A stretch of DNA of 64,000 bases from positions 248,001 through 312,000 of the forward strand of contig CANNFB010000002.1 in NCBI GenBank assembly GCA_947503785.1, in the 5' to 3' direction. The stretch's first letter is position 1. Every line of letters starts with the position of its first letter. Below, in pieces: positions 20,183 to 28,940 of the stretch. A program made the translations under genes and the position numbers. The notes under the pieces were generated by a model, which had not been told where the DNA came from, ran no database searches, and worked only from the letters and a program-made list of their open reading frames with translations. Source of the stretch: an uncultured Campylobacterales bacterium (lineage in GTDB: Bacteria > Campylobacterota > Campylobacteria > Campylobacterales > Arcobacteraceae).

Positions 20183-21064
20183 ATGACAAAAGAAATTACA
20201 ACAAAAGAAGTAAAATTTAAAAAACCTGAATGGTTAAGAAAAAAACTAACACCTCACACTCAAATAGAAATGGAAAACCTTCTAAAAGATGTGGGAGGAT
20301 TGCATACAATCTGCCAAGAAGCAAAATGTCCAAATATTAGTGAATGTTTTGCAAATAAAAATGCTACATTCCTAATCTTAGGAGCTATTTGTACAAGAAG
20401 ATGTACTTATTGTAATGTTACAACAGGATTACCAAGTGGTGTTGATGAAAGTGAGATACAAAAAGTTACAACTTCTGTTTTAAGCCTTGGTCTTAAATTT
20501 GTAGTAATTACAAGTCCTGCTAGAGATGACTTAAAAGATGGAGGAGCAGAACAGTTTTACAAAGTTACACAAGATATTATAAAAAAAGCTCCTGGTACAA
20601 AAGTTGAAATTCTAATTCCTGATTTTAAAGGAAAAGAAGAGAGTCTAAAAAGAGTTATAGAATCGGGTGCCACAATCATTGGACACAATGTTGAAACTGT
20701 TCCAAGTTTATATAGAGTAAGAAGAAATGGAAAATATGAAAGATCTTTAGAAGTTTTAAAAAGACTAAAAGAACTTGGTGGAGATAAGATAAAAACAAAA
20801 TCAGCTTTAATGGTAGGTTTAGGTGAAACTGAAGAAGAAATGATTGCTGTTTTCAAAGATTTATTAGCTGTTGGATGTAAGTTTTTAAGTATTGGACAAT
20901 ATCTTGCACCCTCAGGAGAATATGAAAAAGTTATTGAATATGTAAAACCTGAACAGTTTGCAAGATATGAAAAGTTAGCAATGGATTTAGGTTTTGATTA
21001 TGTAAAAGCAAGCCCTTATGCTAGAAGTTCTTATATGGCACATGAATATTTGAAAGAAGCCTAA
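20183..21064 (+). CDS. lipA: Lipoyl synthase
   Basis: A 293-residue radical SAM enzyme that inserts two sulfurs into octanoyl groups on lipoyl domains. The auxiliary cluster motif is CQEAKCPNISEC, the radical SAM motif CTRRCTYC, and the C-terminal RSSY is in YARSSYMAHE. The ORF track starts at 20141, inside the previous gene; ATG 20183 has GAAGGAAAATA upstream and gives the expected N-terminus, so 20183 is chosen. Works with the upstream transferase to make the cofactor used by AceF and LpdA encoded on the opposite strand. Confidence 0.95.
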   Translation: MTKEITTKEVKFKKPEWLRKKLTPHTQIEMENLLKDVGGLHTICQEAKCPNISECFANKNATFLILGAICTRRCTYCNVTTGLPSGVDESEIQKVTTSVLSLGLKFVVITSPARDDLKDGGAEQFYKVTQDIIKKAPGTKVEILIPDFKGKEESLKRVIESGATIIGHNVETVPSLYRVRRNGKYERSLEVLKRLKELGGDKIKTKSALMVGLGETEEEMIAVFKDLLAVGCKFLSIGQYLAPSGEYEKVIEYVKPEQFARYEKLAMDLGFDYVKASPYARSSYMAHEYLKEA

Positions 21065-22216
21065 TTATTTTGATAATCTAAGAGAAAGTAAGGCTAGAAG
21101 TGAAGTTGTTAGCATCATTAGAAATACAGGAGTTAATTCCCCTGTATGAATAAGTGATGCTAAGAATCCAATAATCCCTGCAATTGTAAATTCAGTTACT
21201 CCAATAACAGAGTTAGCTACTCCACTATCATTTTTAAAATATTCCAAAGCTAAGGCCATTGCATTTCCAAAAATAAAACCCAAAGAGCCTATAAAAAAAA
21301 CCATTGAAATAAAAGTAGTATAAATACTTGCGTTAAAAGAGAATATTATTAAGCAAGTAGCACTTAATACTTGTAATAAAACTCCAAAATATAAAATTTT
21401 TGAAGGTTCTATATTTTGTACTAGTTTCATATTAATTTTTGTAAGTATTATCATCATTAAAACATTTGCACCAAAAAGAAAAGGGAAAATATCTTTTGTA
21501 ATATTAAAATATTCCATATAAATAAAACTACTTTTTTCTATAAATATAAACATCCCAGAAAAGGCAAAAGATACAGATAGTATATATCCCATTGCTTTTT
21601 TATGTGTTAAGACCCTCTTATAAGCTTCTTTAATTTTTGTTTTAGTTTTACTTCCTGTAATTGGTAGTTTAAAATAGATAAATAACATAACAATTAAAGA
21701 GTAGAAACCTAGGAATAAAAATATATATTGCCATGGATAAAAAGTAATTATAAGTGAACCTAGTGCTGGTGCAATCATTGGTGCTATCATCATAATTGAG
21801 GCAATCGCAGAAAATATTTTTGCAGCCTCTTTTCCATGAAATAAATCTCGTACAATTGCGGCTGTATTAACAGTAGACATAGCACCTGCTAAAGCTTGTA
21901 ATGCTCTGTAAAAATACAAACTTTCAAGTGTTGAGGAAAAGAAAAGTGCAAAACTTGCAAGAGAAAATCCAAATAAACCTATTAAGGCAGTTCTTTTTCT
22001 TCCAATTCTATCTGATAATATTCCACCAAGTAGTTGTCCTAGTGCAAAAAAGATTAAAAAAATGCTAAGAGTCATTTCAATTTTATTTATACTTACATCC
22101 AATTCATCTGCAATATTAGGCATTGAAGGTAAATAGGTATCAATAGCAAGAGGAGCTACGGAAGATAAAATAGCTAATAATAAAATTAATGTGATATGGT
22201 TTTGTGCTGTTTTCAA
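21065..22216 (-). CDS. Bcr/CflA-type MFS drug-efflux transporter
   Basis: A 383-residue inner-membrane protein with about 12 hydrophobic segments. The first loop has APLAIDTYLPSMPNIADEL, typical for the Bcr/CflA subfamily (multidrug or bicyclomycin resistance), and the loop between helices 2 and 3 has GGILSDRIGRKRT, the MFS motif A. It ends one base after the lipA stop on the other strand, with no terminator hairpin between. The substrate is unknown. Confidence 0.88.
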   Translation of the reverse strand: MKTAQNHITLILLLAILSSVAPLAIDTYLPSMPNIADELDVSINKIEMTLSIFLIFFALGQLLGGILSDRIGRKRTALIGLFGFSLASFALFFSSTLESLYFYRALQALAGAMSTVNTAAIVRDLFHGKEAAKIFSAIASIMMIAPMIAPALGSLIITFYPWQYIFLFLGFYSLIVMLFIYFKLPITGSKTKTKIKEAYKRVLTHKKAMGYILSVSFAFSGMFIFIEKSSFIYMEYFNITKDIFPFLFGANVLMMIILTKINMKLVQNIEPSKILYFGVLLQVLSATCLIIFSFNASIYTTFISMVFFIGSLGFIFGNAMALALEYFKNDSGVANSVIGVTEFTIAGIIGFLASLIHTGELTPVFLMMLTTSLLALLSLRLSK

Positions 22217-22288
22217 TGTGATTCTTTTTGTCTATTATTTAATATAAGTGTGATTATAGTCATATAGATATGAATATATACTTTATGC

Positions 22289-22294
22289 TACAAT
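22289..22294 (+). promoter_or_regulatory. -10 element for the GAPDH-like gene
   Basis: ATGCTACAAT includes TACAAT preceded by a TG-like extended element, 34 bases before the ATG at 22329. Confidence 0.45.
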
Positions 22295-22328
22295 TTCAAA
22301 AAACTTGTATTAAATTAGGTAGTTACAT

Positions 22329-23360
22329 ATGAAAAAAAAAGTTTTATTAAATGGTGTAGGACGCATAGGAAAGATAATTCTTAGATTGTTAAATAAAAAT
22401 GATACTTTTGAAATAGTTTCAATAAATGAAATAAATCCTTATATTAAAAACATTGTTTATTCAATAAATCATGACTCAACTTATGGAAATATTGAAGATA
22501 AATTTAAAGTTTTAAAAGACAACTATATAGAAAATAACTCTTCAAAAATAAAAATATTAAATCACTCTTGCTTAAAAGAAATAGACTTAAAAGATATAGA
22601 TATTATAATAGATGCAAGTGGAAAAAAAGAAGACAGAAATATTTTACAGAACCTCGATGTTGAAGCTATTTTTTTAACACATCCAAATACAAATGCAGAT
22701 ATTAACCTTATCTTAGGTGTAAATGAAAAAAAACTTGATATAAAAAAACACAAAGTAATATCAACAAGTTCATGTAATGCAACTGCACTACTTCCTGCTT
22801 TAAATCTTTTAAAAAAAGAAAAAGGAATTTTTTGTGGAGATATTGTAACTATTCATCCATTACTAAATCATCAAAGAGTTTTAGATGGAAGTTTTGTGGG
22901 AAGTGCAACTAGAGATGTTGAGTGTAACTTTGAATTTGGGCGTTCATCAACTCAAAATATTATTCCAAATAAAACAACTACTATTGAAGCCTGTTCATAT
23001 ATTTGTCCAGAGATTAATGCTGAGTTAATTTCATCATCTTCACTTAGAGTTCCAACAGATACAGTAGGTGCTATTAATGTAACTTTATTTACAGAAGAAC
23101 TATGTTCAAAAGAAGAGGTAATAAGTATTTTTGAAGAGTATGAAAAAAATCAAACTTTTCCAATTATGCTAAATAATTATGAGCCATTAGTTTCAAGTGA
23201 CTTTAAAAAAGAGAATAAAACTACAATTATCGATCACAGATATACAGATGTTAAAAATAATAGAATGATAAAACTTCTACTTTGGTATGATAATGAATGG
23301 GGATATGCATCTAAAGTTGTGGAGATACTAAAATATTATCAAGACATAAAAAAAGGCTAA
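22329..23360 (+). CDS. Divergent glyceraldehyde-3-phosphate dehydrogenase-like protein
   Basis: A 343-residue protein of the GAPDH fold. It keeps NGVGRIGK for NAD binding, Cys149 (STSSCNAT), His176 (TIHPLLNHQ), SLRVPT with the Arg matching R231 and WYDNEWGYASKV. The classic SCTTN is replaced by SCNAT, and the two Thr after the catalytic His (179 and 181) read Leu and His; STGAA is replaced by NKTTT. These residues form the phosphate-binding sites in canonical GAPDH. The gene is intact, so an altered substrate is more likely than decay. It ends in a shared bidirectional terminator with purM. Confidence 0.8.
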   Translation: MKKKVLLNGVGRIGKIILRLLNKNDTFEIVSINEINPYIKNIVYSINHDSTYGNIEDKFKVLKDNYIENNSSKIKILNHSCLKEIDLKDIDIIIDASGKKEDRNILQNLDVEAIFLTHPNTNADINLILGVNEKKLDIKKHKVISTSSCNATALLPALNLLKKEKGIFCGDIVTIHPLLNHQRVLDGSFVGSATRDVECNFEFGRSSTQNIIPNKTTTIEACSYICPEINAELISSSSLRVPTDTVGAINVTLFTEELCSKEEVISIFEEYEKNQTFPIMLNNYEPLVSSDFKKENKTTIIDHRYTDVKNNRMIKLLLWYDNEWGYASKVVEILKYYQDIKKG

Positions 23361-23383
23361 GTTCATAAAACTTAGCCTTTTTT
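23348..23383. terminator. Bidirectional terminator between GAPDH-like gene and purM
   Basis: AAAAAAAGGCTAAGTT and AACTTAGCCTTTTTT form a long stem with an ATAAA-type small loop, flanked by A and T runs in both directions. It starts within the last codons of the GAPDH-like gene. Confidence 0.9.
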
Positions 23384-23409
23384 ATTAGTTAGAAAGATAT
23401 TCAAGTTTA

Positions 23410-24405
23410 TTAGATAAACTCAACACCTTTTTCACCTTGTGCAATTTCACCAATTACATAACCATCAGTATTTGCTAAAATAGCATCTACATTTGCAGGA
23501 TTTACAACTAAAACCATACCAACACCCATATTGAATGTTCTGTACATTTCTTCTAATTCTACATGTTGTCCCATAAATTCAAAAATAGGTAAAACTCTAA
23601 CAGAGTCTCTTTTTACAACAGCTTTTAAATGATCAGGTAAAACTCGTGGTAAATTTTCAGTAATTCCACCACCTGTAATATGTGCTAAAGCGTTGATATT
23701 ATCTTTATTAGCTTTGAATTCTTTTACATAAATTCTTGTTGGTTCTAATAAAACATCTTTTAAAGGCTTTCCTTGGAAATCGTCATCTAAAGACATACCT
23801 AATTTTTCTAGTAATAGTTTTCTTACAAGTGAGAAACCGTTTGAATGGATTCCAGAAGATGGTAAAGCAACTAAAATATCACCAGCAGCGATTCTTTCAA
23901 TTCTGTTTAATTCTTCTTTTTCTGCAATTCCAACACAAAAACCAGCTAAATCAAAATCACCTTCTTTATACATACCAGGCATTTCAGCAGTTTCTCCACC
24001 AACAAGTGCACACTCAGATCTAATACAACCTTCTGCAATTCCTTTAACAACAGCTGTAGCTTCTTCAACTTCAAGTTTTGCAGTTGCATAGTAATCTAGG
24101 AAAAATAATGGTTCACCAAAGTTACATAATAAATCATTTGTACACATAGCAACTAAGTCAATTCCTACTGTATCAAACTTTTTAGAGTCAATTGCTAACT
24201 TAAGTTTTGTACCAACTCCATCAGTTCCTGAAAGAATAACAGGCTGTTTATATCCAGTAGGTAATTCAAAAGCTCCTGCAAAAGAACCAATTCCACCTAA
24301 TACTCCTGGAATCATTGTTGATTTTACAAGAGGTTTAATATTTTCTACAAACTGATTACCAGCATCGATATCAACGCCTGCGTCTTTGTAACTAACTGTG
24401 CTCAT
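23410..24405 (-). CDS. purM: Phosphoribosylformylglycinamidine cyclo-ligase
   Basis: A 331-residue AIR synthetase for purine synthesis. It begins SYKDAGVDIDAGNQ, the PurM opening, and shows GTDGVGTKLKLA, FLDYYATAKLE, ALVGGETAEMPGMY and HITGGGITENLPRVLP. Length is typical. It is transcribed alone and divergently from coaE. An AAAAAGGTG sequence precedes the ATG. Confidence 0.95.
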   Translation of the reverse strand: MSTVSYKDAGVDIDAGNQFVENIKPLVKSTMIPGVLGGIGSFAGAFELPTGYKQPVILSGTDGVGTKLKLAIDSKKFDTVGIDLVAMCTNDLLCNFGEPLFFLDYYATAKLEVEEATAVVKGIAEGCIRSECALVGGETAEMPGMYKEGDFDLAGFCVGIAEKEELNRIERIAAGDILVALPSSGIHSNGFSLVRKLLLEKLGMSLDDDFQGKPLKDVLLEPTRIYVKEFKANKDNINALAHITGGGITENLPRVLPDHLKAVVKRDSVRVLPIFEFMGQHVELEEMYRTFNMGVGMVLVVNPANVDAILANTDGYVIGEIAQGEKGVEFI

Positions 24406-24544
24406 TATTCACCTTTTTAATTGTCTTTGATTAATTTAAAATATTTTGGCAATTATATCAAAATGTTTATAAATATTAAGGATTACATATTATGAAATAA
24501 AAAGATAAAAATTCTATTAAATTTTAAATAAATCATTATTATTG

Positions 24545-24550
24545 TAAACT
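24545..24550 (+). promoter_or_regulatory. -10-like element just before coaE
   Basis: TAAACT ends seven bases before the coaE ATG, and no ribosome binding site lies between. If used, the transcript would start at or near the start codon, giving a leaderless or nearly leaderless mRNA. Confidence 0.35.
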
Positions 24551-24556
24551 TTTTAC

Positions 24557-25147
24557 ATGAACAAGGATTTATTTAAAAACGCAATCGCCTTAACAGGTGG
24601 AATTTCTACAGGTAAAAGTACAGTTTGTAAGCTTCTCAAACTTCATGGCTTTTCAATAATTGATGCAGATCTTATTGCACATAGATTATTAGATGAAAAT
24701 GCTCAAGATATAGCTTCAATGTTTGGAGAGAAGTATGTCGAAAATGGAAAAGTTATAAGAAAAGAGCTAGGAAAGATTATCTTTTCAAATGAAGAGAATA
24801 AACTAAAACTAGAAGCTTTACTTCATCCACTAATAAAAGAAGAAGTTGTAAAAGAATCAAAAATATTAGAAAAGCAAAATAAAACATATTTTGTTGATAT
24901 TCCTTTGTTTTTTGAAAAGATGCGTTATCCAATACCAAAATCATTAGTAGTTTATACGCCAAATAGTATTCAAATTCAAAGACTAATGATAAGAGATAAT
25001 ATTAGTGAAAGTGAAGCTAAATTAAAAATATCTAATCAAATGGATATTGAAGAAAAAAAGAGTTTAGCAGATATGCTAATAGATAACTCAAAAAATTTAG
25101 AACATTTAGAAAAAGAAGTGCAAAGAATTATAGGAGAGATTATATGA
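24557..25147 (+). CDS. coaE: Dephospho-CoA kinase
   Basis: A 196-residue P-loop kinase for the last step of coenzyme A synthesis. It has ALTGGISTGKSTV (Walker A), the DADLIAHRLL substrate motif and the HPLIKEEV segment. The N-terminal P-loop fixes the start at 24557, since no upstream in-frame start is better. The stop overlaps the dapF start by four bases, indicating translational coupling. Confidence 0.93.
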   Translation: MNKDLFKNAIALTGGISTGKSTVCKLLKLHGFSIIDADLIAHRLLDENAQDIASMFGEKYVENGKVIRKELGKIIFSNEENKLKLEALLHPLIKEEVVKESKILEKQNKTYFVDIPLFFEKMRYPIPKSLVVYTPNSIQIQRLMIRDNISESEAKLKISNQMDIEEKKSLADMLIDNSKNLEHLEKEVQRIIGEII

Positions 25148-25893
25148 CATATACTAAATATAGTGCAAGTGGAAATGACTTTGTTATTTTCCATACTTTT
25201 ATTAAAAAAGATTATTCAAAAGAAGCAATACAACTTTGTAATAGAACAGAAGGAATAGGAGCTGATGGATTAATAGTATTAGTTCCTAATGAAAAAGCAG
25301 ATTTTGAATGGCTATTTTACAATAGTGATGGAAGTGATGCTTCAATGTGTGGAAATGGAACGAGAGCTTGTGCACATTATGCATATAAAAATGGTTTAGC
25401 AAGCTCTTCAATGCAATTTTTAACAGGTGCAGGACTTATTAAATCAATAGTTGAAGGGAATATTGTTGAAACAGAATTAACAGCACCTATTGTTATAAAA
25501 GAAGAGTTTGAGCAAGATGGATTTACTTGGTATTTAGTTGATACTGGTGTTCCTCATTTGGTAACTATTGTAGATGATTTAGAAAAATATGACCATGATT
25601 TAAGTGCAAAAATGAGATATGAACATAATGCAAATGTAAACTTCGTAAAAATAGAAAAGGGCAAAGAAGGAAAAGTTTTAAAAGTACGTACTTATGAAAG
25701 AGGTGTTGAAGGGGAAACATTAGCTTGTGGAACTGGAATGGCAGCTTGTTTTTTAAGGGCAAATGATTTAAATCTAGTTTCTAATAAAACTTTTGTTTAT
25801 CCAAAAAGCCAAGAAGAACTAACATTATCATTAGTTGATAATAGTATATATTTTAAAGGTGCTGTAAAGAATATTTTTACAACAAGCAGGTAA
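25144..25893 (+). CDS. dapF: Diaminopimelate epimerase
   Basis: A 249-residue enzyme interconverting LL- and meso-diaminopimelate for lysine and peptidoglycan. The two catalytic cysteines are in SMCGNGTRACAHY and LACGTGMAACF, and SGNDFVIF is the N-terminal signature. It is slightly shorter than the E. coli enzyme (274). It overlaps coaE by four bases. Confidence 0.95.
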   Translation: MTYTKYSASGNDFVIFHTFIKKDYSKEAIQLCNRTEGIGADGLIVLVPNEKADFEWLFYNSDGSDASMCGNGTRACAHYAYKNGLASSSMQFLTGAGLIKSIVEGNIVETELTAPIVIKEEFEQDGFTWYLVDTGVPHLVTIVDDLEKYDHDLSAKMRYEHNANVNFVKIEKGKEGKVLKVRTYERGVEGETLACGTGMAACFLRANDLNLVSNKTFVYPKSQEELTLSLVDNSIYFKGAVKNIFTTSR

Positions 25894-25899
25894 ATAGTT

Positions 25900-26637
25900 A
25901 TGAAACTAACAAAAGTTTTTTTAGCCATTTTTTTAATATTTTCTTTAAACCTTTCTGCAAAAGGAATGCCTAGTGAATATTATGCAATTAAAAATACTAA
26001 AAAAGCTAAAGAGTACTTTTCTGAATATATTTATAAACTAACAAAAAAAGAAAACATAAGAATTTTAGAAGAAAGAAATTTTGTTAAAAAACTACTTTCT
26101 TCGAATGATGCAAAAACAAATATTACTAAAGAACAATTAAATAAACTTACAGAACTTCAAAAAAGATATAGAATAAAAAAGCTTTATAATTTAAAATCTT
26201 ATATGCTAAAAATTGACGTAATTCCACCTTCAATGAGTATAGCCCAAGCTGCAGTTGAAAGTGCTTGGGGTAAAAGTAGATTTACAAAAAAAGCCAATAA
26301 TATCTTTGGACATTGGACGTACAATTCAAAAAATGGAATTGTTCCAAAAAGAAGACCAGCAGGATCAAAGCATTTTATTAGAGTTTTTCCAAATATTCAA
26401 TCTTCTCTTCGTGCTTATATGTTAAATCTGAATAGACATACAGCATATAAATCTTTTCAAAAGAAAAGATATCAAACAAGAACAAAAAATAAAAATCCAA
26501 TGGGAATGGAATTGTCACAAACAATGTTAAAGTATTCAGGTATTGGAAAAAAGTATTTAGCTATTTTAAAATCTGTAATAAGAAAAAATAAACTTCAAAA
26601 ATATGATAATAGATTTTATCAAGAAATTAAAAAATAA
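25900..26637 (+). CDS. Secreted glucosaminidase-domain protein (Bax-like)
   Basis: A 245-residue protein with a signal peptide ending near NLSAKGMPS and a glucosaminidase domain in the second half: [19 protein letters not shown] with the candidate catalytic Glu, NIFGHWTYN and [18 protein letters not shown]. This matches the Bax/FlgJ-like peptidoglycan N-acetylglucosaminidase group and would act in the periplasm on cell-wall glycan. It starts six bases after dapF, so a cell-wall theme links the two genes. Confidence 0.85.
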   Translation: MKLTKVFLAIFLIFSLNLSAKGMPSEYYAIKNTKKAKEYFSEYIYKLTKKENIRILEERNFVKKLLSSNDAKTNITKEQLNKLTELQKRYRIKKLYNLKSYMLKIDVIPPSMSIAQAAVESAWGKSRFTKKANNIFGHWTYNSKNGIVPKRRPAGSKHFIRVFPNIQSSLRAYMLNLNRHTAYKSFQKKRYQTRTKNKNPMGMELSQTMLKYSGIGKKYLAILKSVIRKNKLQKYDNRFYQEIKK

Positions 26638-26662
26638 AATAAATTTAACAAAAGGGAAAAAT

Positions 26663-27832
26663 ATGAATTTCACAGCACCTTTAAAATCCGACTCTATAAA
26701 AATAATGCTTTTAGGAAGTGGAGAGTTAGGAAAAGAAGTTGTAATCGAAGCACAAAGACTTGGAATTGAAACAATTGCAGTTGATAGCTATAACAACGCT
26801 CCAGCACAGTTAGTTGCAAATAAATCATATACTATTAATATGAAAAATAAAGAAGAAATTTTAGATGTAATTAGAAGAGAAAAACCTACATATATATTAC
26901 CTGAAGTTGAAGCTATAAATATTCAAGCACTTTTTACAGCAGAAGAAGAAGGTTTTCATGTAATTCCAAATGCAGATGCAGTAAATAAAACAATGAATAG
27001 GAAAAATATTCGTGAGTTTGCAGCAGTAGAACTTGGTGTTAAAACTGGTGGGTATGAGTTTGTAACTACATTTGAAGGCTTACAAAAAGCAGCAGAGAAA
27101 ATGGGATTCCCTTGTGTAATTAAACCAGTTATGAGTTCTTCAGGACATGGACAAAGTGTTGCAAAAAGCCCAAATGAACTACAAAAATCTTGGGAAATAG
27201 CAAAAGAAGCTAGAGGAGATGCTAGTGAATTAATTGTAGAAGAGTTTATAACTTTTGATTATGAAATTACAATGCTAACTGTACGAAATGGAAAACAAAC
27301 AGTATTTTGTGAACCAATTGGACATATACAAGAAGATGGTGATTTTATCTTTTCATGGCAACCTATGAATATGAGTGAAGATGCAAAAACAAAAGCTCAA
27401 AAGATTGCAAAAACGGTAACTGATGGTTTAGGTGGTCGAGGTATCTTTGGTGTTGAAATGTTTGTAAAAGGTGACGAAGTGTATTTTTCTGAAGTAAGCC
27501 CAAGACCACATGATACAGGAATGGTTACTATGATTACTCAATCTGCTAGTGAATTTGCACTTCATGTACGTGCGGTTTTAGGACTTCCATTAGATTATAT
27601 TGATTATGGAGCAGGTGCTAGTGCTGCATACAAAGCTAGAAATGATACATTTAATCCTCAAATTGATATTTATGATCAGTCATTTGCAAAAGATTCAATT
27701 ATTAGAGTATTTGGAAAGCCACAAAGTCATGTAGGAAGAAGAATGGCTGTTGCCTTGACATTTGATAAAGATTCTAGTGATAAAGCTTTACAGAGAGCTA
27801 AAGAGATTATTGGGAATTTTGACGATAAATAG
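26663..27832 (+). CDS. purT: Formate-dependent phosphoribosylglycinamide formyltransferase
   Basis: A 389-residue ATP-grasp enzyme using formate and ATP to formylate GAR. It has [13 protein letters not shown] at the N-terminus, VEAINIQAL, the ATP-grasp part with [12 protein letters not shown] and the metal-binding [14 protein letters not shown]. The ORF track starts at 26603 inside the preceding gene; ATG 26663 has AAAAGGGAAAAAT upstream and gives the expected [11 protein letters not shown] start. It is the last gene of the coaE group and ends in a hairpin. Confidence 0.95.
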   Translation: MNFTAPLKSDSIKIMLLGSGELGKEVVIEAQRLGIETIAVDSYNNAPAQLVANKSYTINMKNKEEILDVIRREKPTYILPEVEAINIQALFTAEEEGFHVIPNADAVNKTMNRKNIREFAAVELGVKTGGYEFVTTFEGLQKAAEKMGFPCVIKPVMSSSGHGQSVAKSPNELQKSWEIAKEARGDASELIVEEFITFDYEITMLTVRNGKQTVFCEPIGHIQEDGDFIFSWQPMNMSEDAKTKAQKIAKTVTDGLGGRGIFGVEMFVKGDEVYFSEVSPRPHDTGMVTMITQSASEFALHVRAVLGLPLDYIDYGAGASAAYKARNDTFNPQIDIYDQSFAKDSIIRVFGKPQSHVGRRMAVALTFDKDSSDKALQRAKEIIGNFDDK

Positions 27833-27857
27833 AACTAAAGTATAACTTTAGTTCTAT
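27828..27857. terminator. Bidirectional terminator between purT and the pilus operon
   Basis: ATAGAACTAAAG and CTTTAGTTCTAT form a perfect 12-base stem with a TATA-type loop, starting in the purT stop codon. On the - strand it follows the last gene of the pilus operon. Confidence 0.85.
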
Positions 27858-28931
27858 TTATATTTTAAAAGAGCAAGAATAAGCCATACCTTCATCTTCA
27901 ATAGTATTTACATCAATTGTAGCACCTATCATAGTTGCTAAATTTTTCGCTTCAATAATATATTTGTTTTCCGTATCAGAAAGAAAGAGAGTATGAATAT
28001 TCTTCACTTCAAACCCATTATTTTTAACTACTAATTGAATAGTCTTTTTATGCTTAAAAATACTCACTTCAATTAGTTTATTAATCTTCCCTTTTTTCAT
28101 CTCTTTTTTTACTAAATCCATACATGATTGTTCAATAAAAGATGAGATAATATTTTCAAGATAAAGAATATTCATTTCTACTTCTTTTCTTAAATTTAAA
28201 TCTAAGTTATAATCTAAAGATATTCTATATCTAAAGTTTGCATAAATATAATTATCAGATCTTCTTTTATGTAATTCAAGTAAATAGTTAAGAACAGTAA
28301 AATCTTTTACTTGCTCACTTTCTTTATCAAAGTTGTTGATTACATATTCAAACTTTTTTAATTCTTCAAAATGTAAGGCAAAAGTATCGATGAGTTCAAA
28401 AATAAATGTACTATTAATTAAGTCTTCTACACCTAGTTTATTTAAATATTTATCAACAATTGTAGTATCAAACATTGTTACTAAGTATTTTAAATTAAAA
28501 ATTTTGTTCTTGATATTTGATAGAGTTTGAACATCTCTTAAAAGTTTCTTTTTAGATGCAGTAGGAATAACTTTAGTTTCTAAGTCCATTTCTAATAAAT
28601 CTAAAAAATTCTTATCATCATATATTAAATTTACAGTTTCAATCTGGCTTGATTTATTACACTCTAATAATAAAACCTTCATATATTCTTTAACAAGCTC
28701 TAAAGATTGATTTAGTTCAGAAACTATTAAAAGAATTTTATTTTGCATCAAATCATGTTGGTCATTTAGTATTTGTCGATTTAATTTTGTTTTTCCACCA
28801 TTTTCACTTATTAATATTTCATCAAAGATAAATAACTTATTAAAAATATCTGTAAAAGGCTTTATTTCTTCAGAAATATTTTTTATATGATGATTTACTT
28901 TTTCATTACATTCATCTACTATATTAGTCAA
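27858..28931 (-). CDS. Unknown protein with degenerate HATPase-like C-terminus
   Basis: A 357-residue soluble protein, helical in its first two-thirds. The last 110 residues resemble a histidine-kinase-type ATPase: an N-box-like helix (YLENIISSFIEQSC), a G1-like strand LVVKNNGFEV where DxGxG is lost, and a final IEAKNLATMIGATIDV...GMAYSCSFKI like the last helix and strand of HATPase_c. No phospho-accepting His box is evident, so activity is doubtful. It is the last gene of the pilus operon, nine bases after the SH3 protein, and may be a regulatory or scaffold component. The family assignment is an inference. Confidence 0.5.
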   Translation of the reverse strand: MTNIVDECNEKVNHHIKNISEEIKPFTDIFNKLFIFDEILISENGGKTKLNRQILNDQHDLMQNKILLIVSELNQSLELVKEYMKVLLLECNKSSQIETVNLIYDDKNFLDLLEMDLETKVIPTASKKKLLRDVQTLSNIKNKIFNLKYLVTMFDTTIVDKYLNKLGVEDLINSTFIFELIDTFALHFEELKKFEYVINNFDKESEQVKDFTVLNYLLELHKRRSDNYIYANFRYRISLDYNLDLNLRKEVEMNILYLENIISSFIEQSCMDLVKKEMKKGKINKLIEVSIFKHKKTIQLVVKNNGFEVKNIHTLFLSDTENKYIIEAKNLATMIGATIDVNTIEDEGMAYSCSFKI

Positions 28932-28940
28932 AATTATACC

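Noticed and set aside
22329-23360. GAPDH-like gene as a pseudogene
   Set aside because: The frame is intact and catalytic Cys and His are retained, so functional divergence fits better.
26603-26662. Upstream start for purT
   Set aside because: It overlaps the glucosaminidase gene, and ATG 26663 has AAAAGGG upstream and the usual N-terminus.
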